From Bacteroidota bacterium (GTDB lineage: Bacteria > Bacteroidota > Bacteroidia > Chitinophagales > Chitinophagaceae), in assembly GCA_023424015.1 (NCBI GenBank), contig JAFAEM010000013.1, positions 24,847-88,846 on the forward strand: DNA of 64,000 nucleotides, given 5' to 3'. Below are positions 26,343 through 35,185 of the stretch, piece by piece. Each line of letters starts with the position of its first letter. The stretch's first letter is position 1. A program made the position numbers and the translations under genes. The notes beneath the pieces are model-generated. The model saw only the letters and a program-made list of their open reading frames with translations. It made no database searches and was not told the DNA's origin.

Positions 26343-27452
26343 ATGAAGAAAATTGTTTATGGGCTCACCACAATCATGTTCCTGTCTTTATTGTTGTTTT
26401 CATTTATTAAAAATACAACAAGACCGGCATCGGAGCTGGCGGTGATCGCATATTACTCGGGTAACAGTAAAACGATCGACAACTACCCGGTAGAAAAGTT
26501 GACTCATATTATTTTCAGCTTTTGTCATCTCGATGGCAACCGCCTCAAAGTTGACGATGCAGGTGATTCCGCCACGATCAAAAAACTCGTCTCGCTGAAA
26601 AAAAAGAATCCCAGCCTGAAAGTGCTGCTTTCCCTGGGAGGATGGGGCGGTTGTAAAACCTGTTCACCTGTATTTTCATCAGAAAAGGGACGGAAGGAAT
26701 TTGCAAGATCAGTGAAGGAGGTTAATAGTTATTTTGGTACCGACGGTATTGATCTCGACTGGGAATACCCGGCGATTGAGGGTCACCCCGGACATGAGTA
26801 TCGCGATGAGGACAGGCCCAATTTCACAGCCCTGGTAAAGGAACTTCGTAAAACCCTGGGGAAGCAACACGAGTTAACATTTGCCGCTGGCGGTTTCCTT
26901 AAATTTCTCGAGGAGTCCATCGAGTGGAATGAAGTAATGGCGGAAGTGGATTATGTGAACCTGATGAGTTATGACCTGATCAATGGATACAGTACGGTAA
27001 CAGGCCATCATACTGCTTTATACCCCAACCCGAAGCAATCTGTATCGGCCGATCATGCGATCAGCTGGCTGGATTCTATTGGTGTTCCATTGAATAAAGT
27101 GGTAATCGGGGCCGCATTCTATGCCCGTACCTGGGAGAATGTGGAGAATGCCAGCAACGGGCTTTACCAGGCTGGTAAGTTCAAGAGCTCAGTTCCTTAC
27201 CGGGTCTTTGGCGAAAGACTTAGCACAGAACAGGGATATACTTTTCACCTGGATACGATCTCCAAAGCAACCCACGCCTATAATGCAGCTACAAAAACCT
27301 TTGCCACTTTCGATGACCCACGCTCCGTAGCGGAAAAAACCCGTTATGCAAAGCGAAGAGGTTTGAAAGGTATAATGTTCTGGGAGCTTACGCTCGACCG
27401 GCCGACCGACGGACTTCTCGATGTGATCGATCGTACAAAGAAGGAAAAATAA
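26343..27452 (+). CDS. GH18 family glycoside hydrolase (chitinase-like)
   Basis: 369 aa with a membrane-proximal N-terminal hydrophobic segment (about 5-23). The TIM-barrel GH18 motifs are clear: SLGGWGG for strand three and DGIDLDWEYP with the catalytic Glu at residue 141. The segment YVNLMSYDL and the C-terminal GIMFWELTLD complete the signature. It would hydrolyse chitin or related GlcNAc polymers by substrate-assisted catalysis. It starts 10 bp after the serine hydrolase. Confidence 0.92.
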   Translation: MKKIVYGLTTIMFLSLLLFSFIKNTTRPASELAVIAYYSGNSKTIDNYPVEKLTHIIFSFCHLDGNRLKVDDAGDSATIKKLVSLKKKNPSLKVLLSLGGWGGCKTCSPVFSSEKGRKEFARSVKEVNSYFGTDGIDLDWEYPAIEGHPGHEYRDEDRPNFTALVKELRKTLGKQHELTFAAGGFLKFLEESIEWNEVMAEVDYVNLMSYDLINGYSTVTGHHTALYPNPKQSVSADHAISWLDSIGVPLNKVVIGAAFYARTWENVENASNGLYQAGKFKSSVPYRVFGERLSTEQGYTFHLDTISKATHAYNAATKTFATFDDPRSVAEKTRYAKRRGLKGIMFWELTLDRPTDGLLDVIDRTKKEK

Positions 27453-27493
27453 TTCAAGACATAACCTTCACTAAGGCGTATAAATTTTTTACA

Positions 27494-28444
27494 ATGATGT
27501 TCAAAGTCCTTTCCCTGTTTTTCTTGTTACTTACTTATATTTCTGCCAGCGCACAGCTTCAGTGGATCAATATGGATTCCGATTTTGGCGATCTGCCCGC
27601 TTCTGTACATATTTACAAGTCAAATACGGCCCTTGACGGCAAACCCAATATTGCCTGGTACCTCGAAGCTGATCTTCGTGACCGTCAACTTGAATTTACA
27701 ACCGATACCACCCTGCAGCGCCGGTTAACACCGCAACAATTTTATGAAAAGAACGACAACCCGCTCGTGGTGGTAAACACTACATTTTTCTCCTTTGCCA
27801 CCAATCAAAACTTAAATCTCGTTATCAGGGATGGCAGGTTGGTGAGTTATAATATCCATTCTATAGCAGGACGTGGAAAAGACACGCTGACTTACATGCA
27901 CCCCCTTGGCAGCGCTATCGGTATCAATAAAAAGAGAAAAGCAGATGTGAGCTGGTTATATACAGATTCCACTAAAAAATTTCCGCTGGCCCTTCAATCG
28001 CCACAGTCAGCAATCAGGGATTCCAATAACTTTTTCCGGTCATCAGGAGTAAAAAAATCGGGTGCGAAAAAATGGAAGATGCAAACTGCCGTTGGTGGCG
28101 GCCCCGTGCTGGTTCAGGATGGTAAAGTAAAGGTTACGAACGAGGAAGAAAGAAAATTTTATGGTAAAGCTATAAACGACAAACATCCGCGAACGTCTAT
28201 CGGCTATACTAAAGACGATAAACTTATTATTTTAATGATCGAAGGACGTAACCCGGGTGTTGCCGAAGGCGCCAGCCTTACGCAATTGGCAGAGATCTTC
28301 ACCCAGCTCGGTGCGATGGAAGCTTTGAACCTTGATGGCGGCGGCAGCAGCTGCCTGCTAGTGAACGGAAAGGAGACGAGCCAACCTTCCGATAAAAAGC
28401 AAAGACCTGTGCCCGCGGTGTTGATGATAAAGAAAAAGTCCTGA
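27494..28444 (+). CDS. Phosphodiester glycosidase (NAGPA)-domain exported protein
   Basis: 316 aa with a signal peptide (about 1-21, ending ISASA). The NAGPA domain is shown by VVVNTTFFSF, the YNIHSIAGRG area, AVGGGPVLVQDGKV, RTSIGYTKDDKLIILMIEGR and NLDGGGSSCLLVNGK. Family members include the uncovering enzyme that removes GlcNAc from phosphodiesters, and bacterial phosphodiester glycosidases. It closes the hemH to NAGPA co-directional run and ends at a bidirectional terminator. Confidence 0.87.
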   Translation: MMFKVLSLFFLLLTYISASAQLQWINMDSDFGDLPASVHIYKSNTALDGKPNIAWYLEADLRDRQLEFTTDTTLQRRLTPQQFYEKNDNPLVVVNTTFFSFATNQNLNLVIRDGRLVSYNIHSIAGRGKDTLTYMHPLGSAIGINKKRKADVSWLYTDSTKKFPLALQSPQSAIRDSNNFFRSSGVKKSGAKKWKMQTAVGGGPVLVQDGKVKVTNEEERKFYGKAINDKHPRTSIGYTKDDKLIILMIEGRNPGVAEGASLTQLAEIFTQLGAMEALNLDGGGSSCLLVNGKETSQPSDKKQRPVPAVLMIKKKS

Positions 28445-28493
28445 TAGTGGGGTGTGTTCGGATGCCCTGAAGATTCTGGTAATACTGAAATAA

Positions 28494-28528
28494 AAAAGCT
28501 GTCCCATTCGGAACAGCTTTTCTTTTTA
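28494..28528. terminator. Bidirectional terminator between convergent genes
   Basis: AAAAGCTGT pairs with ACAGCTTTT over a 10 nt loop (GTCCCATTCG area), with an A run on the left and a T run on the right. It lies between the stop of the 27494-28444 gene and the stop of trxA and serves both directions. Confidence 0.75.
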
Positions 28529-28542
28529 TTCGTTTGAGAAGC

Positions 28543-28860
28543 TTACAGGTGAGCTTCGATCTTTTTTACAAAATTGCCTTTTGGCTGTGCACCAACCAGT
28601 TTGTCAACCACCTGGCCGCCTTTTATGAAAAGGATAGCAGGGATAGAGGTGATGCCATAGTTCATGGAAACCTGCGGGTTATTGTCAACGTTTACTTTAC
28701 CTACGTTCACTTTTCCATCATATTCCTTGGAAAGTTCTTCGATCACCGGTCCGATCGCGCGGCAGGGTCCGCACCATTCTGCCCAAAAATCAACCACTGT
28801 CAGTTTATCCGAAGCCAGCACATCAGTCTGGAAGTTTGCATCATTGAATTCTTTTGCCAT
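28543..28860 (-). CDS. trxA: Thioredoxin
   Basis: 105 aa cytoplasmic thioredoxin with the active site WCGPC (Cys30 and Cys33) in DFWAEWCGPCRAIGP, the cis-Pro region GITSIPAILFIKGG, and the usual length. It reduces protein disulfides with electrons from thioredoxin reductase, which is not in the window. Its stop faces the bidirectional terminator at 28494-28528. Confidence 0.96.
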   Translation of the reverse strand: MAKEFNDANFQTDVLASDKLTVVDFWAEWCGPCRAIGPVIEELSKEYDGKVNVGKVNVDNNPQVSMNYGITSIPAILFIKGGQVVDKLVGAQPKGNFVKKIEAHL

Positions 28861-29034
28861 TTTATGTATTTTAAGTTTTTAGATTTCGGTATGCAGCCGG
28901 GGGGTGCAAATTTAAGTCCGTATCTATTAACAGGCAGGTATGGCATAAAGTTGTGTAAAACTTGTCATTTATTGAGCCTCTCGCTTATGCCCTTCTGCCT
29001 TTATTGCCGGTCTTTAGATCAAGTGTTAAAAGCT

Positions 29035-32000
29035 TTAAGAATTGGTGATCACCGCTACATCCACATCCTGTTTTTCCTCAAGAAAATGAATCAGCTCTTC
29101 GTTCATTTCGATTCCTCGTCCGGTTGTTAACATGCTGATTTTTAAATCTTTTTTAGGATCATTTACAATTAATCTTAAAGAGGTATTGCCTGGAAAATTT
29201 CTTATATTTTTTTCGATAAACCCGATCATATCCGAATCGATATCACGTGGGTGGATCTGAACGCTGACCTGCCTGGTCAGGAGTTTTTTGAGGGTTTCAG
29301 CCAGAACCACCTGCTGCACTTTGAATTCAAATTCAGACTGGTTGTACCGTTGTTTGAAATAGCCGGTGATGCATACAGAAGCGCCCGGTTGAAGATATGG
29401 CGATAGCCTAAGGTAATCCTCGCTAAACAATACGAATTCGGTCTTGCCTGAAAAATCCTCGACAATATAGCTTCCGTACTTATTACCCGATTTTTGGGCA
29501 ACCCGGTGTTGGGCACCAGTAACCAGCGCGATGATTCGAAACATTCTCCCCGGATTCGACTGCAGCTTGATCGATTCTCGAAACTCATTGAAATCAGCAA
29601 TATTGGTGATGCCATAGTGTTTCATTTCAAACCGGTAATGATCCAAGGGGTGCCCACTCAGGAACATACCTGTGACTTCCTTTTCATTTTCCAGCTGTAT
29701 TACCAGGGGCCAGGGAGCACAGTCAGGCAGGCGGGGAGGGGGTATTTCCATACTTACGGGAAGGTCTCCAAAAAGCGTATTGGCGGTATTGGCATTTTGG
29801 GAGGAGATGATCTGTCCATATTTGATTATCCTCTCAAGCCCGTTGGCAGTCTCACCTTCCGGCACACAGAAATATTGTGCGCGATGATGTTGTGTAAAAC
29901 AATCGAAACCGCCCGCATAAGCCAGGCTTTCCAGGGTCTTTTTATTTACCGTGCGCTGGTTGATCCTTTTAATGAAATTGAATATATCGCTATATGGACC
30001 ACCTTTTTTTCGCTCGGCGATGATACTCTCCACCGCAGCCTCACCTACACCTTTAAGTCCACCCAGGCCAAACCGGATCTCACCGGACCTGTTCACGGCG
30101 AAGCCTTTAAGTGATTCATTAATATCAGGCCCTAACACTTTCAGGCCCATCCTCTTACACTCTTCCATGAAGAAGGTGATCTTGTCAATACTACCGGCGT
30201 TGTTAAGTACCGCAGCCATATATTCAGCCGGGTAATGCGCTTTTAAATAAGCCGTTTGATAAGCTACAAATGCATAACAGGTTGAATGCGACTTATTGAA
30301 AGCGTACTGGGCAAACGCCTCCCAGTCGGACCAGATCTTTTCCAGGGTTTCCGCCGGCAATGAGCGTGCCGTGGCGCCTTCGATAAACTGTGCTTTCATT
30401 TTATCCAGCACCGCTTTCTGCTTTTTCCCCATGGCTTTGCGCAGTACATCAGCGTCACCTTTACTAAAGCCAGCCAGTTTTTGCGCAAGCAACATCACCT
30501 GCTCCTGGTATACAGTGATACCGTATGTTTCTTCCAGGTATTCCCGCATTTCAGGCAGGTCGTATGTGATTGGCTCCCGACCATGTTTACGGTCTACATA
30601 ATTGGGGATATAAGCCATAGGACCCGGTCGGTATAATGCGTTCATCGCAATCAGGTCACCAAACTTATCCGGCTTCAGTTCCCGCAGGTATTTCTGCATA
30701 CCGGCACTTTCAAACTGGAAAGTGCCCACAGTTGCAGCCTGCTGGTAAAGTTCGAAGGTCTTCTGATCATCCAGCGGGATATTGTCAATATCGATATCGA
30801 TACCATGATTCTGTTTAATAAGCACTAACGCGTTTTTAATGATCGTCAGCGTTTTCAAACCCAGGAAGTCCATCTTGATAACCCCGGCTTCTTCGATCAC
30901 ATTTCCTTCGATTTGGGTAACCCATAACGGTGAGTCTTTGGCTACGGCCACCGGGATCAGTTCGGTCAGATCTTTTGGCGCGATGATGATCCCCGCTGCA
31001 TGGATACCGGTATTCCTCACCGAACCTTCCAGTCTTTCCGCTTCATGCAATACTTTGCTCAGCAGCGTATCTTCCTGGTTGTATATATCACGGATCTTTT
31101 TTACATTTTCGAGATCATCGCCACCAAATCCTTCTTTTTCCTCGAGTGATTTTTCACCGTCCTTCGCTTTCAAAGGCGCGTGTAACACCCTTTTCAATTC
31201 TACACCGGGTCGCTCCGGCACCAATTTGGCGAGTGCATTCGATTCGGGCAATGGCAGGTCCATCACTCTGGCCACATCCTTAATGCTCGATTTGGCCGCC
31301 ATCGTGCCATAGGTGATGATCTGTGCTACCTGGTTCTTGCCATATTTATCAACTACATAATCGATCACTTTTTGCCGGCCCTCATCATCAAAATCCGTAT
31401 CAATATCAGGCATCGACTTTCGGTCGGGATTTAAAAACCGCTCAAACAGCAGGTTGTATTTGATCGGGTCGATATTGGTAATACCGGTACAATAGGCCAC
31501 AACCGAACCCGCGGCCGAACCCCGCCCCGGGCCTATAAATACACCGATCTCGCGGCCAGCCCTGATAAAATCACTAACGATCAGGAAGTACCCCGCAAAA
31601 CCCATGGTCTTTATCGTGAACAATTCGAATCGTATGCGTTCATCGATCTCGGGTGTGATCTCGGCATAACGTTTTTTTGCGCCCTCCCAGGTAATATGCT
31701 CGAGATATTCATCCTGGGTTGAAAATTCTTTTGGTACCTGGAAAAACGGAAGTAGAATATCCCTTTTCAGGTTGAGAATATCAATTTTATCAACGATCTC
31801 GTTGGTATTGTCAATCGCCTGCGGAATATCATGAAACACACGGGTCATTTCTTCCGTGGTCTTGAAATAAAATTGATCATTGGGAAAAGCAAACCTTTTG
31901 CCTTTGATATTGATGTCATCATCTGCAAAGTCACGAAGGGCAGGAGTGGTGATCTTTTCACCTGTATTGATACAAAGTAAAATATCATGTGCATTGAAGT

Positions 32001-32661
32001 CGCTTTGCTCAACGTAATGCGAATCATTGCTCGCGATCACTTTTACATTGTACTTCTTCGCAAACTTTAATAGTATTTCATTTACCCGGTCCTGTTCGGG
32101 CATGCCATGTCTTTGCAATTCCACATAAAAATCTTCCTGGAAAATATTCAGCCACCACTTGAATTCGTTCTCGCCTTCTTCTTCTCCTTTTCTCAGGATA
32201 GCCTGTGGCACCGAAGCACCCAGGCAACAGGTGGTCGCGATCAGGCCTTCATGGTATTGCAGAATAAGTTCTTTATCGATCCGCGGATATTTGCTGTACA
32301 TACCCTCGATAAATCCAAGTGAAGTAAGCTTTACGAGGTTGCGGTACCCCAGGTCATTCTTTGCCAGCAGGATCTGGTGATGTCGCACATCCTTTTGCTC
32401 TTTGGTAAAGGTTTTCTGATGTCGGTTGACGGTGATATAAAATTCGCAACCTACCACCGGCTTTACTTTCAATTTGCCATTTTCATCTTTATGCTTATAC
32501 GCTTCCGCTACAAATTCAAAGGCGCCAAACATATTGCCATGATCGCTGATCGCCAGTGCTGGCATGCCATCCTTTATCGCTTTCTTATAAAGATTTTGTA
32601 TCGATGCAGCGCCGTCGAGCAGGGAGAACTGGGTGTGGACGTGTAAATGTGAGAACTTCAT
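29035..32661 (-). CDS. dnaE: DNA polymerase III alpha subunit
   Basis: About 1208 aa replicative polymerase. The ATG at 32661 is used; a GTG two codons upstream is possible. The N-terminal PHP domain starts HLHVHTQFSLLDGAAS. The C-family polymerase core has GPGRGSAAGSVVAYCTGIT and the catalytic acids in PDIDTDFDDEGR, and the fingers region contains VYQEQVMLLAQKLAGFSKG (in part) and KSHSTCYAFVAYQTAY. A helix-hairpin-helix and an OB-fold (MFRIIALVTGAQ onwards) follow near the C-terminus. It is isolated between trxA and a YncE-like gene. Confidence 0.98.
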   Translation of the reverse strand: MKFSHLHVHTQFSLLDGAASIQNLYKKAIKDGMPALAISDHGNMFGAFEFVAEAYKHKDENGKLKVKPVVGCEFYITVNRHQKTFTKEQKDVRHHQILLAKNDLGYRNLVKLTSLGFIEGMYSKYPRIDKELILQYHEGLIATTCCLGASVPQAILRKGEEEGENEFKWWLNIFQEDFYVELQRHGMPEQDRVNEILLKFAKKYNVKVIASNDSHYVEQSDFNAHDILLCINTGEKITTPALRDFADDDINIKGKRFAFPNDQFYFKTTEEMTRVFHDIPQAIDNTNEIVDKIDILNLKRDILLPFFQVPKEFSTQDEYLEHITWEGAKKRYAEITPEIDERIRFELFTIKTMGFAGYFLIVSDFIRAGREIGVFIGPGRGSAAGSVVAYCTGITNIDPIKYNLLFERFLNPDRKSMPDIDTDFDDEGRQKVIDYVVDKYGKNQVAQIITYGTMAAKSSIKDVARVMDLPLPESNALAKLVPERPGVELKRVLHAPLKAKDGEKSLEEKEGFGGDDLENVKKIRDIYNQEDTLLSKVLHEAERLEGSVRNTGIHAAGIIIAPKDLTELIPVAVAKDSPLWVTQIEGNVIEEAGVIKMDFLGLKTLTIIKNALVLIKQNHGIDIDIDNIPLDDQKTFELYQQAATVGTFQFESAGMQKYLRELKPDKFGDLIAMNALYRPGPMAYIPNYVDRKHGREPITYDLPEMREYLEETYGITVYQEQVMLLAQKLAGFSKGDADVLRKAMGKKQKAVLDKMKAQFIEGATARSLPAETLEKIWSDWEAFAQYAFNKSHSTCYAFVAYQTAYLKAHYPAEYMAAVLNNAGSIDKITFFMEECKRMGLKVLGPDINESLKGFAVNRSGEIRFGLGGLKGVGEAAVESIIAERKKGGPYSDIFNFIKRINQRTVNKKTLESLAYAGGFDCFTQHHRAQYFCVPEGETANGLERIIKYGQIISSQNANTANTLFGDLPVSMEIPPPRLPDCAPWPLVIQLENEKEVTGMFLSGHPLDHYRFEMKHYGITNIADFNEFRESIKLQSNPGRMFRIIALVTGAQHRVAQKSGNKYGSYIVEDFSGKTEFVLFSEDYLRLSPYLQPGASVCITGYFKQRYNQSEFEFKVQQVVLAETLKKLLTRQVSVQIHPRDIDSDMIGFIEKNIRNFPGNTSLRLIVNDPKKDLKISMLTTGRGIEMNEELIHFLEEKQDVDVAVITNS

Positions 32662-32834
32662 GGTCACAATATCAAAAATGAAAATTCAGGGACTCAAAAC
32701 CGGAAACTACAATATCTTTTCGTCTTTTTGCCTGGCGGCTCAATTCAAAGCAAATCATGCAGCAAATTTCCGGATTCTTTAGGGAAAACGGGGTTTGAAT
32801 TTTCTACATCTTGTTGACAGGGGACTGGGGGATC

Positions 32835-34070
32835 TTATTTTTTGTTGAAACTAAAAATACTGATCGATCCGCGGTTGTAACTGCATACCCATGCTTCCAG
32901 CCTGTCATCGTTTTCAAAAATATCCACACCGATAGGGTGACCTTTGCAGGAAAGGGAGACTACTTTTTCAAAGCCCTGGTCCTTTATCTTGAAAACCTGC
33001 ACAGTATCGCTGCTATAACAGGTGACAAATAAGAATTTTTGATTTTTTGACAACATGATCGTTCTCGGCTGCGCGGCTGTCTTGGTGCTGAATAATGTTT
33101 TACCTGTATTCGCATCCAGGCAGGCAACGCGGCCCAGCCGGTTGTAAGATACAAATATATGATTGGCCGTATCCATCACGATATGCCTGGGGTTGGATGC
33201 TACTTCAATTGTTTTTTCTTTCATCCACACGGAATGATTGATGACATCAATGCTCGATCCGCCCATGATCGCCACAAAAGACCTGTTATTTTTATCATCA
33301 ACCGCAATCCCTCGCGGGATGGAAGGCACCGTCACACGGGCTACGGATCTTGCAAATGGATATTCCGAAAGATTAGTTTCAAGAACACTCACATTGTAAG
33401 AATGCCAGTTGCTTACCAGCAAATGCCTGCTATCACTGGTGCGGGAAACGATCTTGGGTGTTTTCCCGGTTTTGATGAGCGGAATATAAAACGAATCAGT
33501 AACCTTACCGTCAGGATAAGACACAATTACTTTCTTATCCTGTTCCTTCACAGGCAGACTAAGATTAGCTTTTAGAGTATCCACTCTGATCGGAACAATA
33601 CCCGCCGCGTTATGGAGCGATACCCACAATATCCGGTCATCATGACTCAGGCAGGCTTCTACCGGTTTTTCCTCGAAAGAGGGGATGGGCTCATCTTTTT
33701 GATAATCCCAGCCGGTAGCGGCTGTTGGCGTGAATTTAAACTCCCTCGTAATCTTACGTGTGGGCTGATCAAACTCGTAGATGCTCATGCCTTCCAGGTT
33801 CATCGCATAAAGACGAGTGCCCTTGCTGTTGAACAAGACTGATTTTGTACCTGGTGCAGCTTTCAACACTTCTACAGTATCATAAACAATTGAGTTGTAT
33901 TCTTTTTTAGTGGCTGAAACCTGCGTTTGGTCACTATCGGGCTTATTCCTTTCACTTTTCATGGGTAACTCAGGTACAGGTGCAGTACGATCTTTTGTAG
34001 TACTGGCAGTTGATATGTTGCAGGAGACAAACAGCATATACAAAGAGAGGAGGTGGAGAAGGTTTCGCAT
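32835..34070 (-). CDS. YncE-like beta-propeller lipoprotein
   Basis: 411 aa with a lipoprotein signal (lipobox LFVSC near residue 17). The rest is built of repeated YVTN-type beta-propeller blades, visible as SVLFNSKGTRLYAMNLEGMS, RHLLVSNWHSYNVSVLET, NRSFVAIMGGSSIDVINH, HIFVSYNRLGRVACLDANTGK and KFLFVTCYSSDTVQVFKIKD. Such proteins are thought to bind ligands or scaffold at the outer membrane or periplasm; the specific role is not known. It sits upstream, divergently, from the NlpC/P60 gene. Confidence 0.82.
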   Translation of the reverse strand: MRNLLHLLSLYMLFVSCNISTASTTKDRTAPVPELPMKSERNKPDSDQTQVSATKKEYNSIVYDTVEVLKAAPGTKSVLFNSKGTRLYAMNLEGMSIYEFDQPTRKITREFKFTPTAATGWDYQKDEPIPSFEEKPVEACLSHDDRILWVSLHNAAGIVPIRVDTLKANLSLPVKEQDKKVIVSYPDGKVTDSFYIPLIKTGKTPKIVSRTSDSRHLLVSNWHSYNVSVLETNLSEYPFARSVARVTVPSIPRGIAVDDKNNRSFVAIMGGSSIDVINHSVWMKEKTIEVASNPRHIVMDTANHIFVSYNRLGRVACLDANTGKTLFSTKTAAQPRTIMLSKNQKFLFVTCYSSDTVQVFKIKDQGFEKVVSLSCKGHPIGVDIFENDDRLEAWVCSYNRGSISIFSFNKK

Positions 34071-34223
34071 CTTGGCTTTAAATTATACAAATATTTCATT
34101 TGAGGGATAAAATGTAGCAGGTATTCAGAAATTATCGTACATTATCAGGCAAATCGGCTATTTTATACAATTTTGAATGTGAAAAAGCGTTAGGGAAAAT
34201 CTGATTTTACCTATTTTTAGTTA

Positions 34224-34231
34224 TATTTTTG
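34224..34231 (+). promoter_or_regulatory. Candidate -7 box of the NlpC/P60 gene
   Basis: TATTTTTG matches the Bacteroidota TAnnTTTG box, about 56 bp before the ATG at 34288. No TTTG is seen at the usual -33 distance. A small GCCTG/CAGGC hairpin lies between the box and the start. Confidence 0.4.
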
Positions 34232-34287
34232 CCCGCCTGTCAGTCAGGCAGGATTTTTGAACCTTGCGAAAAATTAAGAGAGTGCCA

Positions 34288-35019
34288 ATGTTTAAAAAGA
34301 TCGTTCCGGCTATAGCAATTGTCGCTACTATGGCAAGCTGCACTAGCATGAAACCCATGAATTCCAACTTTAACAGGCCGGCTTCTACTTCGCGTGAGGT
34401 CGCTAAAGCAGTACCTGCAACTGACAATAATTCTGTTAAATTCCTCGATGATATCGCTGTTGAACCAGCTGGGTCTGTAAATACGGTGAGAACAGCATCT
34501 GTCAAGTCCACCACCGGCAAACAGTCTGGTACGGTCAATAATTATCTGTCCCGCACAGCATCAGTTGAAAAAGCATCTGATCTTCAGTTGAAATACGCGA
34601 TCTTGTTAAATACCGAGGTAGAATTATTGCAGGATAATGTGCTGCTTGAACATGTGGATGAATGGTATGGCACCCGTTATCGTTATGGTGGCAGTACAAA
34701 AAGTGGTATTGACTGCTCGGCATTCGTTCAGGCTGTTTATCTTTCTGCCTTTGCGGTTAGCCTTCCCCGGACAGCAAGGGATCAATATAGAAGTTCCCGC
34801 ATAATTTCCGCTACCGAAGTAAAACCCGGCGACCTGGTGTTTTTTAATACCACTGGTGGAATATCACATGTAGGTATTTATCTGCAGAATAATAAATTCG
34901 CTCATGCGTCCACATCACAGGGTGTAACGGTTAGCGATATGTTTGATCCTTATTATCTCAAGCGTTTTATTGGGATCGGTCGCATCGAAAAACCAGGCGC
35001 AAAAATCTCGGTCAAGTAG
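34288..35019 (+). CDS. NlpC/P60 (C40) peptidase lipoprotein
   Basis: About 243 aa starting at the ATG at 34288; the frame extends upstream without a good start. The lipoprotein signal has a Cys in MASCTSM. The C-terminal NlpC/P60 domain shows the catalytic Cys in GIDCSAFVQAVY, the His in GGISHVGIYL and a third polar residue region (KFAHASTSQG). It is likely an endopeptidase cutting peptidoglycan stem peptides (D,L-endopeptidase), acting in the periplasm. It converges on the flippase gene. Confidence 0.9.
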   Translation: MFKKIVPAIAIVATMASCTSMKPMNSNFNRPASTSREVAKAVPATDNNSVKFLDDIAVEPAGSVNTVRTASVKSTTGKQSGTVNNYLSRTASVEKASDLQLKYAILLNTEVELLQDNVLLEHVDEWYGTRYRYGGSTKSGIDCSAFVQAVYLSAFAVSLPRTARDQYRSSRIISATEVKPGDLVFFNTTGGISHVGIYLQNNKFAHASTSQGVTVSDMFDPYYLKRFIGIGRIEKPGAKISVK

Positions 35020-35107
35020 CTTCCATTTTATTTCTTTAATCTGCGTATTCCATTCTAAGTACTGGGAGGGATTCGTTTTGTAATTAATCTCCGTGTTCTG
35101 TGTGATT

Positions 35108-35171
35108 CCCCTGTGTACTTCGTGTCCTATTTTGGTCACGAAGGTCACGAAGTGCACACGAAGGTCACGAA
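35108..35171. repeat. 9-nt-periodic palindromic intergenic repeat
   Basis: Two contiguous GGTCACGAA nonamers (35134-35151), a variant GTGCACACGAA and another GGTCACGAA (35163-35171). The left side (about 35110-35127, CTGTGTACTTCGTGTCC) is an imperfect reverse complement of the right side, so the element is palindromic as at 14066-14180. Confidence 0.6.
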
Positions 35172-35185
35172 GAGCTGAAAAGAAA

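Noticed and set aside
29494..30114. 206-codon plus-strand frame opposite dnaE
   Set aside because: It lies wholly antisense to the well-supported polymerase gene and has no motif.
34221..34538. 105-codon minus-strand frame at the NlpC/P60 gene
   Set aside because: Overlaps the signal region of the NlpC/P60 gene in antisense and looks like a shadow.
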